DNA of 42,131 bases from an uncultured Prevotella sp. (GTDB taxonomy: Bacteria > Bacteroidota > Bacteroidia > Bacteroidales > Bacteroidaceae). The notes under the pieces were generated by a model. It made no database searches. It saw only the letters and a list, made by a program, of their open reading frames with translations, and was not told the origin of the DNA. The stretch covers positions 1 through 42,131 of the forward strand of contig CAJOIX010000008.1 of NCBI GenBank assembly GCA_905234815.1. The letters run 5' to 3'. Position numbers and translations under genes: made by a program. Shown one piece after another: positions 30,598 to 38,181 of this stretch. Position 1 is the stretch's first letter; the number at the start of each line of letters is the position of its first letter.

Positions 30598-31914
30598 TTA
30601 GAGGCTTTCTTGCAGCTGAGCCAGGTGCATGAAATTGCTACCTTTGATAAGGATGAGGTAGTCCTGAGGTTGTTCTCGGCCGATGGTTTGCTTCACTTCC
30701 TCTGCATCGGTAAACTTCCTGTAGTTGCAGGATATTTTGCCGAATTCCTGTCCCACGAGCCACACATCAGTAAATTTTTCTTTTTCGAGCAGACTGACAA
30801 TGTCTTGATGCGCCTGTGCCGACTCTGCGCCCAGTTCTCCCATATCGCCCAGAATGAGGAGTTTTTTCTCGGCGGGAATCAGACTGAAGTTCTCGATGGC
30901 AGCCCGCATGCTGGTGGGGTTGGCGTTGTAAGCATCCACTATGAGTCTGTTTCTTTCTGTAACAGTCAGTTGCGAGCGGTTGTTGCTGGGCTTATAGGCT
31001 TCCAAGGCTGCGGAGATTTCGTCTTCGTCAACCCCGAAATAGAGTCCAACGGTCACTGCTGCCATGACGTTGTCGATATTGTAAGCTCCGATGAGTTGTG
31101 TCTGCACCTCGTGCCAAGGGTTTTCTTCGCCCACCAATGCAGGCAGCCGCCAGCGCATTTTCAGCAGCGGATTACATTCCACCACTTCGCCGCAGACCAC
31201 ATTTCCGTAATTTCCTTTCGACGAGTAGGGCACCACATCGAGGCCCTGAGCCATTTCAACGAGGTGTTCATTGTCGGCATTGAGGAAGACGACGCTGTCG
31301 TCGTTCTTTCTCAGAAAATCGTAGAGCTCGCCCTTGGTGCGCTTCACGCCTTCGAAAGAGCCAAATCCCTGCAGATGCGCCATACCCACATTGGTGATCA
31401 AGCCGTAGTTGGGTTCTACAATTTCCACCAGTGTTTTGATGTCGCCAGGGTGACTGGCGCCCATTTCTACCACGGCCATTTCGTGGTCGGGAGTGAGCCG
31501 GAGCAGGGTTTTGGGCACTCCTATGTCGTTGTTGAAGTTGCCTTGGGTGAAGAGGGTGTTGTATTTTCTGCTGAGCACCGTGGCAATGAGTTCCTTGGTG
31601 GTGGTTTTCCCGTTGGTGCCGGTGATGCCAATGATGGGCAGGTCGAGCGCCCGCCGATGCTCGCGTGCTAAACACTGCAGGGTGGTGAGCACGTTATCAA
31701 CCAGAATATATCTCTCGTCCTGAGGTATGACTACCGCAGCGTCATCCACTACGGCATAGGCACAGCCTTTTTCCAGTGCAGCTGCGGCAAAGCGGTTGCC
31801 GTCGAACGACTCGCCTTTCAGTGCAAAAAACAAACTGCCTTCAGGACAGTCGCGACTATCGGTGGTGACCACCGGATGCTGTAAAAACAGCTCGTAAAGT
31901 GATTTAATTTCCAT
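30598..31914 (-). CDS. murF: UDP-N-acetylmuramoyl-tripeptide--D-alanyl-D-alanine ligase MurF
   Basis: MurF adds D-Ala-D-Ala to the UDP-MurNAc-tripeptide, the last cytoplasmic ligation in peptidoglycan precursor synthesis. The 438-residue protein has the Mur ligase layout: TTDSRDCPEGSLFFALKGE (about 17-35), the ATP loop GITGTNGKTTTKELI (96-110), EMGASHPGDI near 162-171, and the C-terminal domain with VDAYNANPTSMRAAIENF. I start at 31914 because MEIKSLYELFLQHP matches family N-termini; 43 further residues open upstream have no such match and cross the promoter. A TAATTTTG -7 box is at 31935-31942 (minus strand). It diverges from folP. Confidence 0.95.
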   Translation of the reverse strand: MEIKSLYELFLQHPVVTTDSRDCPEGSLFFALKGESFDGNRFAAAALEKGCAYAVVDDAAVVIPQDERYILVDNVLTTLQCLAREHRRALDLPIIGITGTNGKTTTKELIATVLSRKYNTLFTQGNFNNDIGVPKTLLRLTPDHEMAVVEMGASHPGDIKTLVEIVEPNYGLITNVGMAHLQGFGSFEGVKRTKGELYDFLRKNDDSVVFLNADNEHLVEMAQGLDVVPYSSKGNYGNVVCGEVVECNPLLKMRWRLPALVGEENPWHEVQTQLIGAYNIDNVMAAVTVGLYFGVDEDEISAALEAYKPSNNRSQLTVTERNRLIVDAYNANPTSMRAAIENFSLIPAEKKLLILGDMGELGAESAQAHQDIVSLLEKEKFTDVWLVGQEFGKISCNYRKFTDAEEVKQTIGREQPQDYLILIKGSNFMHLAQLQESL

Positions 31915-31934
31915 AGAATGTTGGTTTCTTGTTG

Positions 31935-31994
31935 CAAAATTACGCAGTTTTTTGGAATTCCAGCGGTTTATTTCATTGAATATTGCTATTTTTG
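31935..31994. promoter_or_regulatory. Divergent murF/folP promoter region
   Basis: A minus-strand TAATTTTG (31935-31942) serves murF, and a plus-strand TATTTTTG (31987-31994) serves folP. The folP box ends 7 nt before its ATG, so that mRNA is leaderless or nearly so. Clear -33 elements were not found. Confidence 0.65.
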
Positions 31995-32001
31995 CAAAGA
32001 T

Positions 32002-32808
32002 ATGTGCACCGGTCATCCCTTGAGTTTGAATCTTGGCGGACAACTCTTAGAGTTGTGCCAACCCGTTGTGATGGGCATTTTAAACTGCACGCCCGACTCG
32101 TTTTATGCAGCGAGCCGCGAGCAGACAGTCGATGCTGCGCTGCGCCGTGCGGAGCAGATTCTGCGCGAGGGAGGAACCATTATAGACATCGGGGCCTGTT
32201 CCACCCGTCCAGGTTCCACGCCTGTGGATGAAGCCGTAGAGATGAACCGCCTTGAGGGTGTGCTGAACGCCGTTCGGCAGCACTGGCCCGACGCGCTCCT
32301 GTCGGTAGATACCTTCCGCGCAGGGGTTGCCCGGCGCTGCATAGCAGAGTGGGGTGTGCAGTTGATCAACAGTGTTGCGCCCACGGATTTCACCCCAGCC
32401 TTGCCCACAAACGTGGCGCAGGTGGTCACATCGCACGCGGCCACCATGGAGCAAATCCTGACAGATCTGTCGCAGCGTGTGGAAAAGCTGCAGGCCGGCG
32501 GTCAGCGCGACATCATTATCGACCCGGGTTTCGGATTCGGGAAAACAACAGAAGAGAATTTCCGGGTGCTTGAACAGCTGCCGCTCCTGAGCGCTTTCAA
32601 CCTGCCGGTGCTCGTGGGTGTTTCGCGCAAGCGTATGTTGCAGCAGACGGTCGATGCTCCTGCCGAGCAGACGCTCAACGCCACCACGGCTGTGCACATG
32701 GCAGCCTTGGAGCGAGGCGCCAACATACTGCGGGTGCACGATGTGGCGCAAGCCGTGGAAACCGTCAAGGTGTTCGCAGCATTAAAGTGTGAAAAACAAA
32801 ATCGGTAA
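32002..32808 (+). CDS. folP: Dihydropteroate synthase
   Basis: FolP condenses p-aminobenzoate with the pterin diphosphate in folate synthesis and is the target of sulfonamides. The 268-residue TIM-barrel protein shows MGILNCTPDSFYAASR (24-39), the SVDTFRAGVA strand, and DPGFGFGKTTEENF, with VGVSRKRML and RVHDV near the end. I start at 32002: the frame is open upstream to 31918, but that stretch overlaps the murF promoter and crosses the folP -7 box. It is followed after 28 bp by cdaA on the same strand. Confidence 0.95.
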   Translation: MCTGHPLSLNLGGQLLELCQPVVMGILNCTPDSFYAASREQTVDAALRRAEQILREGGTIIDIGACSTRPGSTPVDEAVEMNRLEGVLNAVRQHWPDALLSVDTFRAGVARRCIAEWGVQLINSVAPTDFTPALPTNVAQVVTSHAATMEQILTDLSQRVEKLQAGGQRDIIIDPGFGFGKTTEENFRVLEQLPLLSAFNLPVLVGVSRKRMLQQTVDAPAEQTLNATTAVHMAALERGANILRVHDVAQAVETVKVFAALKCEKQNR

Positions 32809-32836
32809 AACCTTATAAAAAACGTAGATCATAACC

Positions 32837-33607
32837 ATGCCGTTTACCATCGGAATCAAAGACTTTATCGACATTTTTCTCGTGGCCGTGATACTCTACT
32901 ACAGTTATCGGCTGATGAAAGAAAGTCGCTCGCTCAACATCTTTATCGGCATCATGATGTTCATCCTGACGTGGCTCTTCGTGAGTCAAGTGCTGGAGAT
33001 GCGCCTGCTGGGCAGCATCATGGACAAACTGATCAGCGTGGGAGTGATTGGCCTCGTGGTGCTCTTCCATGATGAAATCCGCAAGTTTCTCTATAACCTC
33101 GGAGCCCATCAACACTTTCAGGGACTGGCCCGTCTGTTTGCAGCCGGAGGCAAGCAGCAGCGGGTTGATCGCGCGGAAATCATGCCTATCGTGATGGCTT
33201 GTATGAACATGGCGCGCAGCAAGGTGGGCGCCCTCATCGTGATTGAGCGCGGCATCAAGTTGGAAGACATAGCCGACACAGGCGAGCGCATCGATGCAGA
33301 AATCAGTCAGCGGTTGCTGGAGAACCTGTTCTTCAAAAATTCGCCCCTGCACGACGGCGCCGTGCTCATTGCCAAGAAACGCATCAAGGCAGCTGGCTGC
33401 GTGCTCCCCGTGTCGCACGATATAGACATACCCAAGGAACTCGGTCTGCGCCACCGCGCGGCCATGGGCATTTCGCAGAGTAGCGATGCGCTCGCCATTG
33501 TCGTTTCGGAAGAAACCGGCAGAATCAGCATGGCCATCCGCGGTGAATTCCGCCTGCGACTCTCGCCCGAAGACTTGGAAGGAATCCTCACTCGCGAACT
33601 TACTTGA
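32837..33607 (+). CDS. cdaA: Diadenylate cyclase CdaA
   Basis: CdaA makes the second messenger c-di-AMP from two ATP. The 256-residue protein has about three N-terminal membrane helices (residues 8-76) and a DAC domain with the catalytic DGA motif at 173-175 (SPLHDGAVLIA) and the ATP-binding RHR at 205-207 (GLRHRAAMGIS). In Firmicutes cdaA is followed by the regulator cdaR and glmM; neither is adjacent here. The upstream neighbour is folP (28-bp gap), an arrangement I recall as common in Bacteroidetes. c-di-AMP usually controls potassium and osmotic balance. Confidence 0.94.
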   Translation: MPFTIGIKDFIDIFLVAVILYYSYRLMKESRSLNIFIGIMMFILTWLFVSQVLEMRLLGSIMDKLISVGVIGLVVLFHDEIRKFLYNLGAHQHFQGLARLFAAGGKQQRVDRAEIMPIVMACMNMARSKVGALIVIERGIKLEDIADTGERIDAEISQRLLENLFFKNSPLHDGAVLIAKKRIKAAGCVLPVSHDIDIPKELGLRHRAAMGISQSSDALAIVVSEETGRISMAIRGEFRLRLSPEDLEGILTRELT

Positions 33608-33634
33608 AAATCAACAACTTACAATACCACTTCC

Positions 33635-33716
33635 AAAAGCTATGCTTTTAGGCCGCAAAAGCTATGCTTTTAGACGCTCAAACCTATGCTTTTGCAACGC
33701 GAAAGCTATGCTTTTG
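33635..33716. repeat. Tetrad repeat array 4
   Basis: The units are AAAAGCTATGCTTTTA (33635-33650), AAAAGCTATGCTTTTA (33657-33672), CAAACCTATGCTTTTG (33679-33694) and GAAAGCTATGCTTTTG (33701-33716), with spacers GGCCGC, GACGCT and CAACGC. All centres are TAT. The left flank is CTTCC, and the right flank AAAAACGG resembles arrays 1 and 2. The last TTTTG falls at the -33 position of a candidate pta promoter. Confidence 0.95.
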
Positions 33717-33744
33717 AAAAACGGATGCTAAAACCATAAATTTA
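33714..33744 (+). promoter_or_regulatory. Candidate pta promoter overlapping array 4
   Basis: TTG (33714-33716, the end of repeat unit 4), 20 bp, TAAATTTA (33737-33744, one mismatch to TAnnTTTG). The -7 box ends 22 bp before the pta ATG. The region is AT-rich, so the match could be chance. Confidence 0.5.
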
Positions 33745-33766
33745 AATCATAAATAAACGCAAAAAA

Positions 33767-34771
33767 ATGGACTTATTACAGCAAATTGTAGCACGTGCGA
33801 AAGCCAACAAACAGCGCATCGTGCTGCCCGAAGCTACCGAAGAGCGCACCCTGCGTGCTGCCGATCGCGTGCTGGCCGACGACCTGGCCGATCTTATCCT
33901 CATTGGTAATCCCGACGAACTCATTGATTTGGCCAAGAAATGGGGCCTGACCAATATCCGCAAAGCCACCATCATCGACCCGCTCAACAATCCCAAAAGC
34001 GAAGAATATGCCGAGCTGCTCTGCGAACTGCGCAAGAAAAAAGGCATGACCATAGAGCAAGCCCGCGAGCTGGTGAAGAACCCGCTCTATCTGGGTTGCA
34101 TGATTATCAAAACCGAGGGTGCCGACGGTCAAATTTCCGGAGCCCTCTCCACCACCGGCGACACGCTGCGCCCCGCCCTGCAAATCATTAAATGCGCGCC
34201 GGGCATCACCTGCGTCAGCGGCGCCATGCTCCTCATCACCAAGCAGAAACAGTTTGGCGAAAACGGCATCGTAGTGATGGGCGATGTGGCCGTGACCCCC
34301 ATGCCCGACGAAAATCAGCTGGCTCAGATAGCCGTCTGCACAGCGCAGACCGCCAAGAGCGTAGCCGGATTTGAAGAGCCGCGCGTGGCCATGCTTTCGT
34401 TCTCCACCAAGGGCAGCGCCAAGCACGAAGTGGTAGATAAGGTTGTTGCAGCCACCAAACTGGCCCGGGAACTCGACCCATCCGTGAAAATCGACGGTGA
34501 ACTCCAGGCCGACGCCGCTCTCGTTCCGTCAGTAGGCGAAAAGAAAGCTCCTGGCAGCGCCATTGCCGGTCATGCCAACGTGCTCGTGGCTCCTAATCTC
34601 GAAGTGGGAAACATCGGTTATAAACTCGTGCAGCGCCTCGGCGACGCCATTGCCATCGGCCCCATTCTGCAAGGCATTGCCCGACCCGTCAACGACCTCT
34701 CCCGCGGTTGCTCAGTCGATGATATCTACTACATGGTGGCCATCACCGCCTGCCAGGCACAAGCTCGCTGA
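33767..34771 (+). CDS. pta: Phosphate acetyltransferase
   Basis: Pta converts acetyl-CoA and phosphate to acetyl phosphate, the first step of the acetate-producing, ATP-yielding pathway completed by AckA. The 334-residue product matches the short, catalytic-domain-only type: KQRIVLPEATEERTLRAADR (about 16-35), DGQISGALSTTGDTLRPALQ near 121-140, VVMGDVAVTPMPD near 169-181, and the C-terminal ANVLVAPNLEVGNIGYKLVQ and IGPILQGIARPVNDLSRGCS. The partner gene ackA lies about 600 bp downstream, separated by an inserted four-helix-bundle gene. Confidence 0.97.
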   Translation: MDLLQQIVARAKANKQRIVLPEATEERTLRAADRVLADDLADLILIGNPDELIDLAKKWGLTNIRKATIIDPLNNPKSEEYAELLCELRKKKGMTIEQARELVKNPLYLGCMIIKTEGADGQISGALSTTGDTLRPALQIIKCAPGITCVSGAMLLITKQKQFGENGIVVMGDVAVTPMPDENQLAQIAVCTAQTAKSVAGFEEPRVAMLSFSTKGSAKHEVVDKVVAATKLARELDPSVKIDGELQADAALVPSVGEKKAPGSAIAGHANVLVAPNLEVGNIGYKLVQRLGDAIAIGPILQGIARPVNDLSRGCSVDDIYYMVAITACQAQAR

Positions 34772-34834
34772 TAGAGTGAAGAGTGAAGAGAGAAGAGTGA
34801 AGAATTTAATAGAAACACCGATAGTTTTTTATAA

Positions 34835-35212
34835 ATGATTCATTATAAAAGAGAAGAAGCTCCACTGCACAAGAAAAGCTATGCCTTTGCTGTGAGAATC
34901 GTTAATATGTATCTGCATTTGACAGATGGAGACTGGCGGCTTCGTTCTATTTATAAGCAGGTCCTTCGCTCTGGCACTTCTATTTCGGCAAATATACACG
35001 AAGCAGAATTTGGCGTTAGTCCATCCGACTTCGCTTTTAAACTCTCTATTGCACTGAAAGAAGCGCATGAAACCATGAATTGGCTTAATTTGCTTTACGA
35101 TACAGGCTTTTTAAATGAAAAGGAATTTGAAAGTATGGCTGAAGATTGTAGTGAATTAATCGCACTGTTGGTTTCCTCTATTAAGACAACCAAAAAGAAT
35201 AATAACTTATAA
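34835..35212 (+). CDS. Four-helix-bundle protein (23S rRNA intervening-protein / S23 family)
   Basis: The 125-residue product fits the small four-helix-bundle family first found as the ORF inside 23S rRNA intervening sequences and related to the Avd accessory protein of diversity-generating retroelements. Matching patterns are KKSYAFAVRIVNMYLHL (about 13-29), RSIYKQVLRSGTSISANIHEA (about 37-57) and FKLSIALKEAHETMNWLNLL (about 68-87). Members form pentamers, and their function in rRNA or intergenic settings is unknown. It is less GC-rich than its neighbours pta and ackA, and the gene sits between inverted repeats, which suggests it arrived as a unit. Confidence 0.88.
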   Translation: MIHYKREEAPLHKKSYAFAVRIVNMYLHLTDGDWRLRSIYKQVLRSGTSISANIHEAEFGVSPSDFAFKLSIALKEAHETMNWLNLLYDTGFLNEKEFESMAEDCSELIALLVSSIKTTKKNNNL

Positions 35213-35222
35213 TTTAATCCAA

Positions 35223-35358
35223 AGAGTATGAATGAAGAGCAAAGACACATAAATTCTTCACTCTTCACTCTCCACTCTTCAATTTTAACTAGAGTATGAA
35301 TGAAGGGCAAAGACACATAAATTCTTCACTCTTCATTCTCCACTCTTCAATTTTAACT
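35223..35358. repeat. 68-bp tandem duplication, two copies
   Basis: The copies are 35223-35290 and 35291-35358, directly abutting, and differ at only two positions. Each contains the right inverted-repeat arm of the IVP-type element. High identity implies recent duplication. The second copy ends 8 bp before the ackA ATG, so it forms the ackA leader. Confidence 0.92.
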
Positions 35359-35366
35359 AAAGAAAA

Positions 35367-36572
35367 ATGAAAATTTTAGTTCTTAACTGTGGAAGTTCTT
35401 CCATCAAGTACAAATTATACGATATGCAGGACGAAAGTGTACTGGCACAAGGAGGTGTGGAACGCATCGGACTGGACGAAGCCTTCTTGAAACTTACCCT
35501 GCCCAACGGTGAGAAGAAAATTCTGATGCACGATATGCCCGACCACAAAGAGGGTGTGAATTTCGTGTTCCAAACGCTGCTCAGCCCCGAATACGGCGCC
35601 ATCAAATCGCTCGACGAGATTGATGCCGTGGGACATCGCATCGTGCAGGGCGGCGATAAATTCTGCCAAAGCGTGATTGTTGACCAGAGCGTTGAAGACG
35701 GAATAGAAGAGCTCTGCGACCTCGCTCCTGTCCACAATGCAGGCCACTTGCGCGGATTGCGAGCTGTGGACAATCTCATGCCCAACGTGCCGCAGGTTTG
35801 CGTGTTCGACAATGCTTTCCACTCAACCATGCCTCCCCACGCATTCCTCTATGCCGTGCCCTACGAGTTCTACGAGAAGTGGCACGTGCGCCGCTACGGT
35901 TTCCACGGAACCAGCCACCGCTACGTGTCGCAGCGCGTGGCCGAGCTGATGGGCAAGGACATCAAAGACCTGAAAATCATTACCTGCCACATTGGTAACG
36001 GTGCCTCGGTAGCAGCCATCAAGGGTGGGAAAGTGATCGACACCAGCATGGGACTCACCCCGCTGGCAGGTGTGATGATGGGCTCGCGCTCTGGCGATAT
36101 CGACCCCTCGGCCGTGACCTACCTCATGCAGAAGACTGGCATGGAGCCACAAGAAATGGCCGACTTCCTCAACAAGAAGAGCGGTGTGCTCGGCATCACA
36201 GGCATTTCGAGCGATATGCGCGAAGTGGAACAAGCCGCCAAGGATGGCAACGAGCGCGCGCAACTGGCTCTGAAAATGTATAACTATCGCATCAAGAAAT
36301 ATATCGGTTCGTATGCTGCCGCCATGGGTGGCGTAGATGCGATTGTCTGGACTGCCGGCGTAGGCGAGAATCAGATTGGCACACGCCTCGAGTCCTGCTC
36401 TGGCTTGGAATTCCTTGGGGTGAAGATGGATGCCGAGCGCAACAACTGCCGCGGCGAGGAGCGTCTCATCTCGGCCGATGATTCAAAAGTGCAGGTATGG
36501 GTAATCCCGACCGACGAAGAAGTGATGATTGCCCGCGATACACAGGAACTCGTAACGGCAGCAAAGAAATGA
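35367..36572 (+). CDS. ackA: Acetate kinase
   Basis: AckA transfers the phosphate of acetyl phosphate to ADP, yielding ATP and acetate. The 401-residue enzyme has the family start MKILVLNCGSSSIKYKLYD (signature 1, about 5-16), FDNAFHSTMPPHAFLYAVP near 148-166, GFHGTSHRYVS near 178-188 (signature 2), HIGNGASVAAI and the C-terminal VWTAGVGENQIGTRLE. Its stop codon overlaps the next gene's start (ATGA, 36569-36572). Normally it would follow pta directly. The inserted element now supplies its leader. Confidence 0.97.
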   Translation: MKILVLNCGSSSIKYKLYDMQDESVLAQGGVERIGLDEAFLKLTLPNGEKKILMHDMPDHKEGVNFVFQTLLSPEYGAIKSLDEIDAVGHRIVQGGDKFCQSVIVDQSVEDGIEELCDLAPVHNAGHLRGLRAVDNLMPNVPQVCVFDNAFHSTMPPHAFLYAVPYEFYEKWHVRRYGFHGTSHRYVSQRVAELMGKDIKDLKIITCHIGNGASVAAIKGGKVIDTSMGLTPLAGVMMGSRSGDIDPSAVTYLMQKTGMEPQEMADFLNKKSGVLGITGISSDMREVEQAAKDGNERAQLALKMYNYRIKKYIGSYAAAMGGVDAIVWTAGVGENQIGTRLESCSGLEFLGVKMDAERNNCRGEERLISADDSKVQVWVIPTDEEVMIARDTQELVTAAKK

Positions 36573-36889
36573 TGACTGAAACAGATAAGCTACAACTGCA
36601 AACACGCATAGTCGATGTGCTCAAAACCGTATATGATCCGGAAATCTCCGTCAATATATACGACCTGGGCATGATCTATCGCATTGATGTGAACGATGAC
36701 GCAACGGTGGAGGTGGACATGACGTTCACCTCTCCCGCCTGTCCAATGGCCGATTTCATCTTTGCCGATGTGCAGCAGAAACTGGAAGCCATTGAAGGAG
36801 TGAAATCCGCAACAGTCAATCTCGTGTTCGAGCCCGAATGGGATAAATCCATGATGAGCGACGAAGCCCGTCTGGAACTCGGAATGTAA
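36569..36889 (+). CDS. MIP18/DUF59 family protein (SufT-like, iron-sulfur metabolism)
   Basis: The 106-residue product is a single DUF59 domain: IVDVLKTVYDPEISVNIYDLGMIY near residues 14-37 and DMTFTSPACPMADFIFADVQ near 49-68, with the conserved Cys in the SPACP motif. Relatives (SufT, PaaD, eukaryotic MIP18) help mature iron-sulfur proteins. I start at 36569, where ATG overlaps the ackA TGA; the open frame continues upstream into ackA without homology. A second ATG directly follows the first (36572). No suf genes are adjacent. Confidence 0.9.
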   Translation: MMTETDKLQLQTRIVDVLKTVYDPEISVNIYDLGMIYRIDVNDDATVEVDMTFTSPACPMADFIFADVQQKLEAIEGVKSATVNLVFEPEWDKSMMSDEARLELGM

Positions 36890-36915
36890 AGAAAAATACT
36901 CAAATCTCGATTCTC

Positions 36916-37680
36916 TTGAAGAAAGTCTATTTCCTCTCCGATGCTCACCTTGGGTCGTGGGCAATGGATCATCGGCGACAACAGGAACGCCGGCTGGTCC
37001 GGTTTCTTGATAGCATCAAAAATCACGCATCGGCAGTTTACCTGTTGGGCGATATGTTCGACTTCTGGAACGAATATCGTCTGGTGGTGCCGAAGGGCTA
37101 CACGCGCTTTTTGGGCAAACTCTCCGAGTTGACCGATAGCGGCGTGGAAGTGCATTTCTTCACAGGCAATCACGACCTGTGGACCTATGGCTATCTTGAA
37201 CGCGAGTGCGGACTCATTGTGCATCGCCAACCGCTGACGCAGGAAATCGGTGACCGCGTGTTCTATCTGGCCCACGGCGACGGTCTGGGCGACCCCGATC
37301 CCGTGTTCAAGTGCTTGCGGTGGGTGTTCCACAATCGCACCTGTCAGCGGCTGCTGAATATGCTCCACCCGCGGTGGGGAATGTGGCTCGGACTCTCATG
37401 GGCCAAACATTCGCTACAGAAGCACAAGCAAAAGGGCGAGGCAGCGTATCTCGGGGAAGACCGCGAGCACTTGGTGGTATATTCCAAAAAGTATCTGGAA
37501 GCGCATCCTGACATTGATTTCTTCATTTACGGACATCGCCACATCCAGCTCGATTTGCCCATTGGCAACCATTCGCGCATCTTGATTTTGGGCGATTGGA
37601 TTTCGCAGTTCACTTATGCGGTGTTCGACGGCGAGGAGTTGTATATGGAACAATATATCGAAGGAGAAACAAAACCTTAA
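36916..37680 (+). CDS. lpxH: UDP-2,3-diacylglucosamine diphosphatase LpxH
   Basis: A calcineurin-like metallophosphoesterase of 254 residues. LpxH cleaves UDP-2,3-diacylglucosamine to lipid X in lipid A synthesis at the inner membrane face. Metal-binding motifs are in order: SDAHLG (8-13), GDMFDFWNEY (about 44-53), GNHD (about 86-89), HGDGLGDPD (about 122-130), and GHRHIQ (about 206-211). The start appears to be TTG at 36916, because MKKVYFLSDAH fits the family and there is no in-frame ATG nearby upstream. The spacing to the SufT-like gene is 26 bp. Confidence 0.88.
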   Translation: MKKVYFLSDAHLGSWAMDHRRQQERRLVRFLDSIKNHASAVYLLGDMFDFWNEYRLVVPKGYTRFLGKLSELTDSGVEVHFFTGNHDLWTYGYLERECGLIVHRQPLTQEIGDRVFYLAHGDGLGDPDPVFKCLRWVFHNRTCQRLLNMLHPRWGMWLGLSWAKHSLQKHKQKGEAAYLGEDREHLVVYSKKYLEAHPDIDFFIYGHRHIQLDLPIGNHSRILILGDWISQFTYAVFDGEELYMEQYIEGETKP

Positions 37681-37686
37681 ATTTTC

Positions 37687-38181
37687 ATGACTATGGACCC
37701 AATAATAGCTTTTAACTTAGACCTCATTCTGCGTATTTTTGTTGCCGCACTGTTGGGCGGCATGATTGGTCTGGAACGCGAAATCCGCGCAAAGGTGGCT
37801 GGTTTCCGCACCCATTCTCTTGTAGCGCTGGGCAGTGCCGTGTTCATGATTTTGAGCATGTACGGCTTTGACGAAATGGTCAACAATCCCGAATCGATGG
37901 CCATCCGGCTGGATGTGTCGCGCGTGGCGGCTCAAATCGTTACAGGCATAGGCTTTATCGGTGGTGGCGCCATCATCTTGCACAAGGACAAACTGCGCGG
38001 ATTGACCACGGCGGCTGGCCTTTGGGTGACGGCTTCGCTCGGTATGGTGGCAGGCGCCGGTATGTATTTGTTTGCCGTGGCCATCACTGTGTTGGTGTTG
38101 GCTTGTCTGGAAATGCCTCATCTGACCAAGCGTTTCAAAGGAGAGCATAACCCCGTGAAAGAGGACGATGATCTTTCGTAG
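37687..38181 (+). CDS. MgtC/SapB family membrane protein
   Basis: The 164-residue protein has four to five membrane helices and the MgtC signature: ALLGGMIGLEREIRAKVAGFRTHSLVALGS (about 21-50), RVAAQIVTGIGFIGGGAII (about 79-97), and GLTTAAGLWVTASLGMVAGAG (about 104-124). MgtC proteins affect F-ATPase and magnesium adaptation in pathogens, but the short family members in Bacteroidetes are mostly uncharacterised. The gene begins 6 bp after lpxH and overlaps the downstream protease gene by 14 bp. Confidence 0.93.
   Translation: MTMDPIIAFNLDLILRIFVAALLGGMIGLEREIRAKVAGFRTHSLVALGSAVFMILSMYGFDEMVNNPESMAIRLDVSRVAAQIVTGIGFIGGGAIILHKDKLRGLTTAAGLWVTASLGMVAGAGMYLFAVAITVLVLACLEMPHLTKRFKGEHNPVKEDDDLS

Larger units (their letters stand above)
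34774..35358. mobile_element. Putative IVP-type insertion with inverted repeats between pta and ackA
   Basis: A four-helix-bundle gene is enclosed by inverted repeats. The left arm (34778-34807) and right arm (35251-35280) match at 28 of 30 positions when one is reverse complemented. Each is a short run of the 7-bp unit GAGTGAA (GAGAGAA) ending in GAATTT. The right arm occurs twice because a 68-bp segment is tandemly duplicated (35223-35290, 35291-35358; two differences). pta and ackA are usually adjacent, so insertion here is the simplest reading. No transposase is encoded. Confidence 0.65.

Noticed and set aside
30610..31671. 353-residue open frame antisense to murF
   Set aside because: It mirrors the murF reading frame on the opposite strand, shows no recognisable family, and murF is unambiguous; long shadow frames are common over biased codons.
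31918..32001. Upstream extension of folP by 28 residues
   Set aside because: The extension overlaps the murF promoter and spans the folP -7 box, so it could not be translated from that promoter.
34874..34889. A tetrad-like sequence AAAAGCTATGCCTTTG inside the four-helix-bundle gene
   Set aside because: It is single, lies within coding sequence, and encodes the KSYAF segment expected for this protein family, so similarity to the repeat unit is best explained by codon choice.
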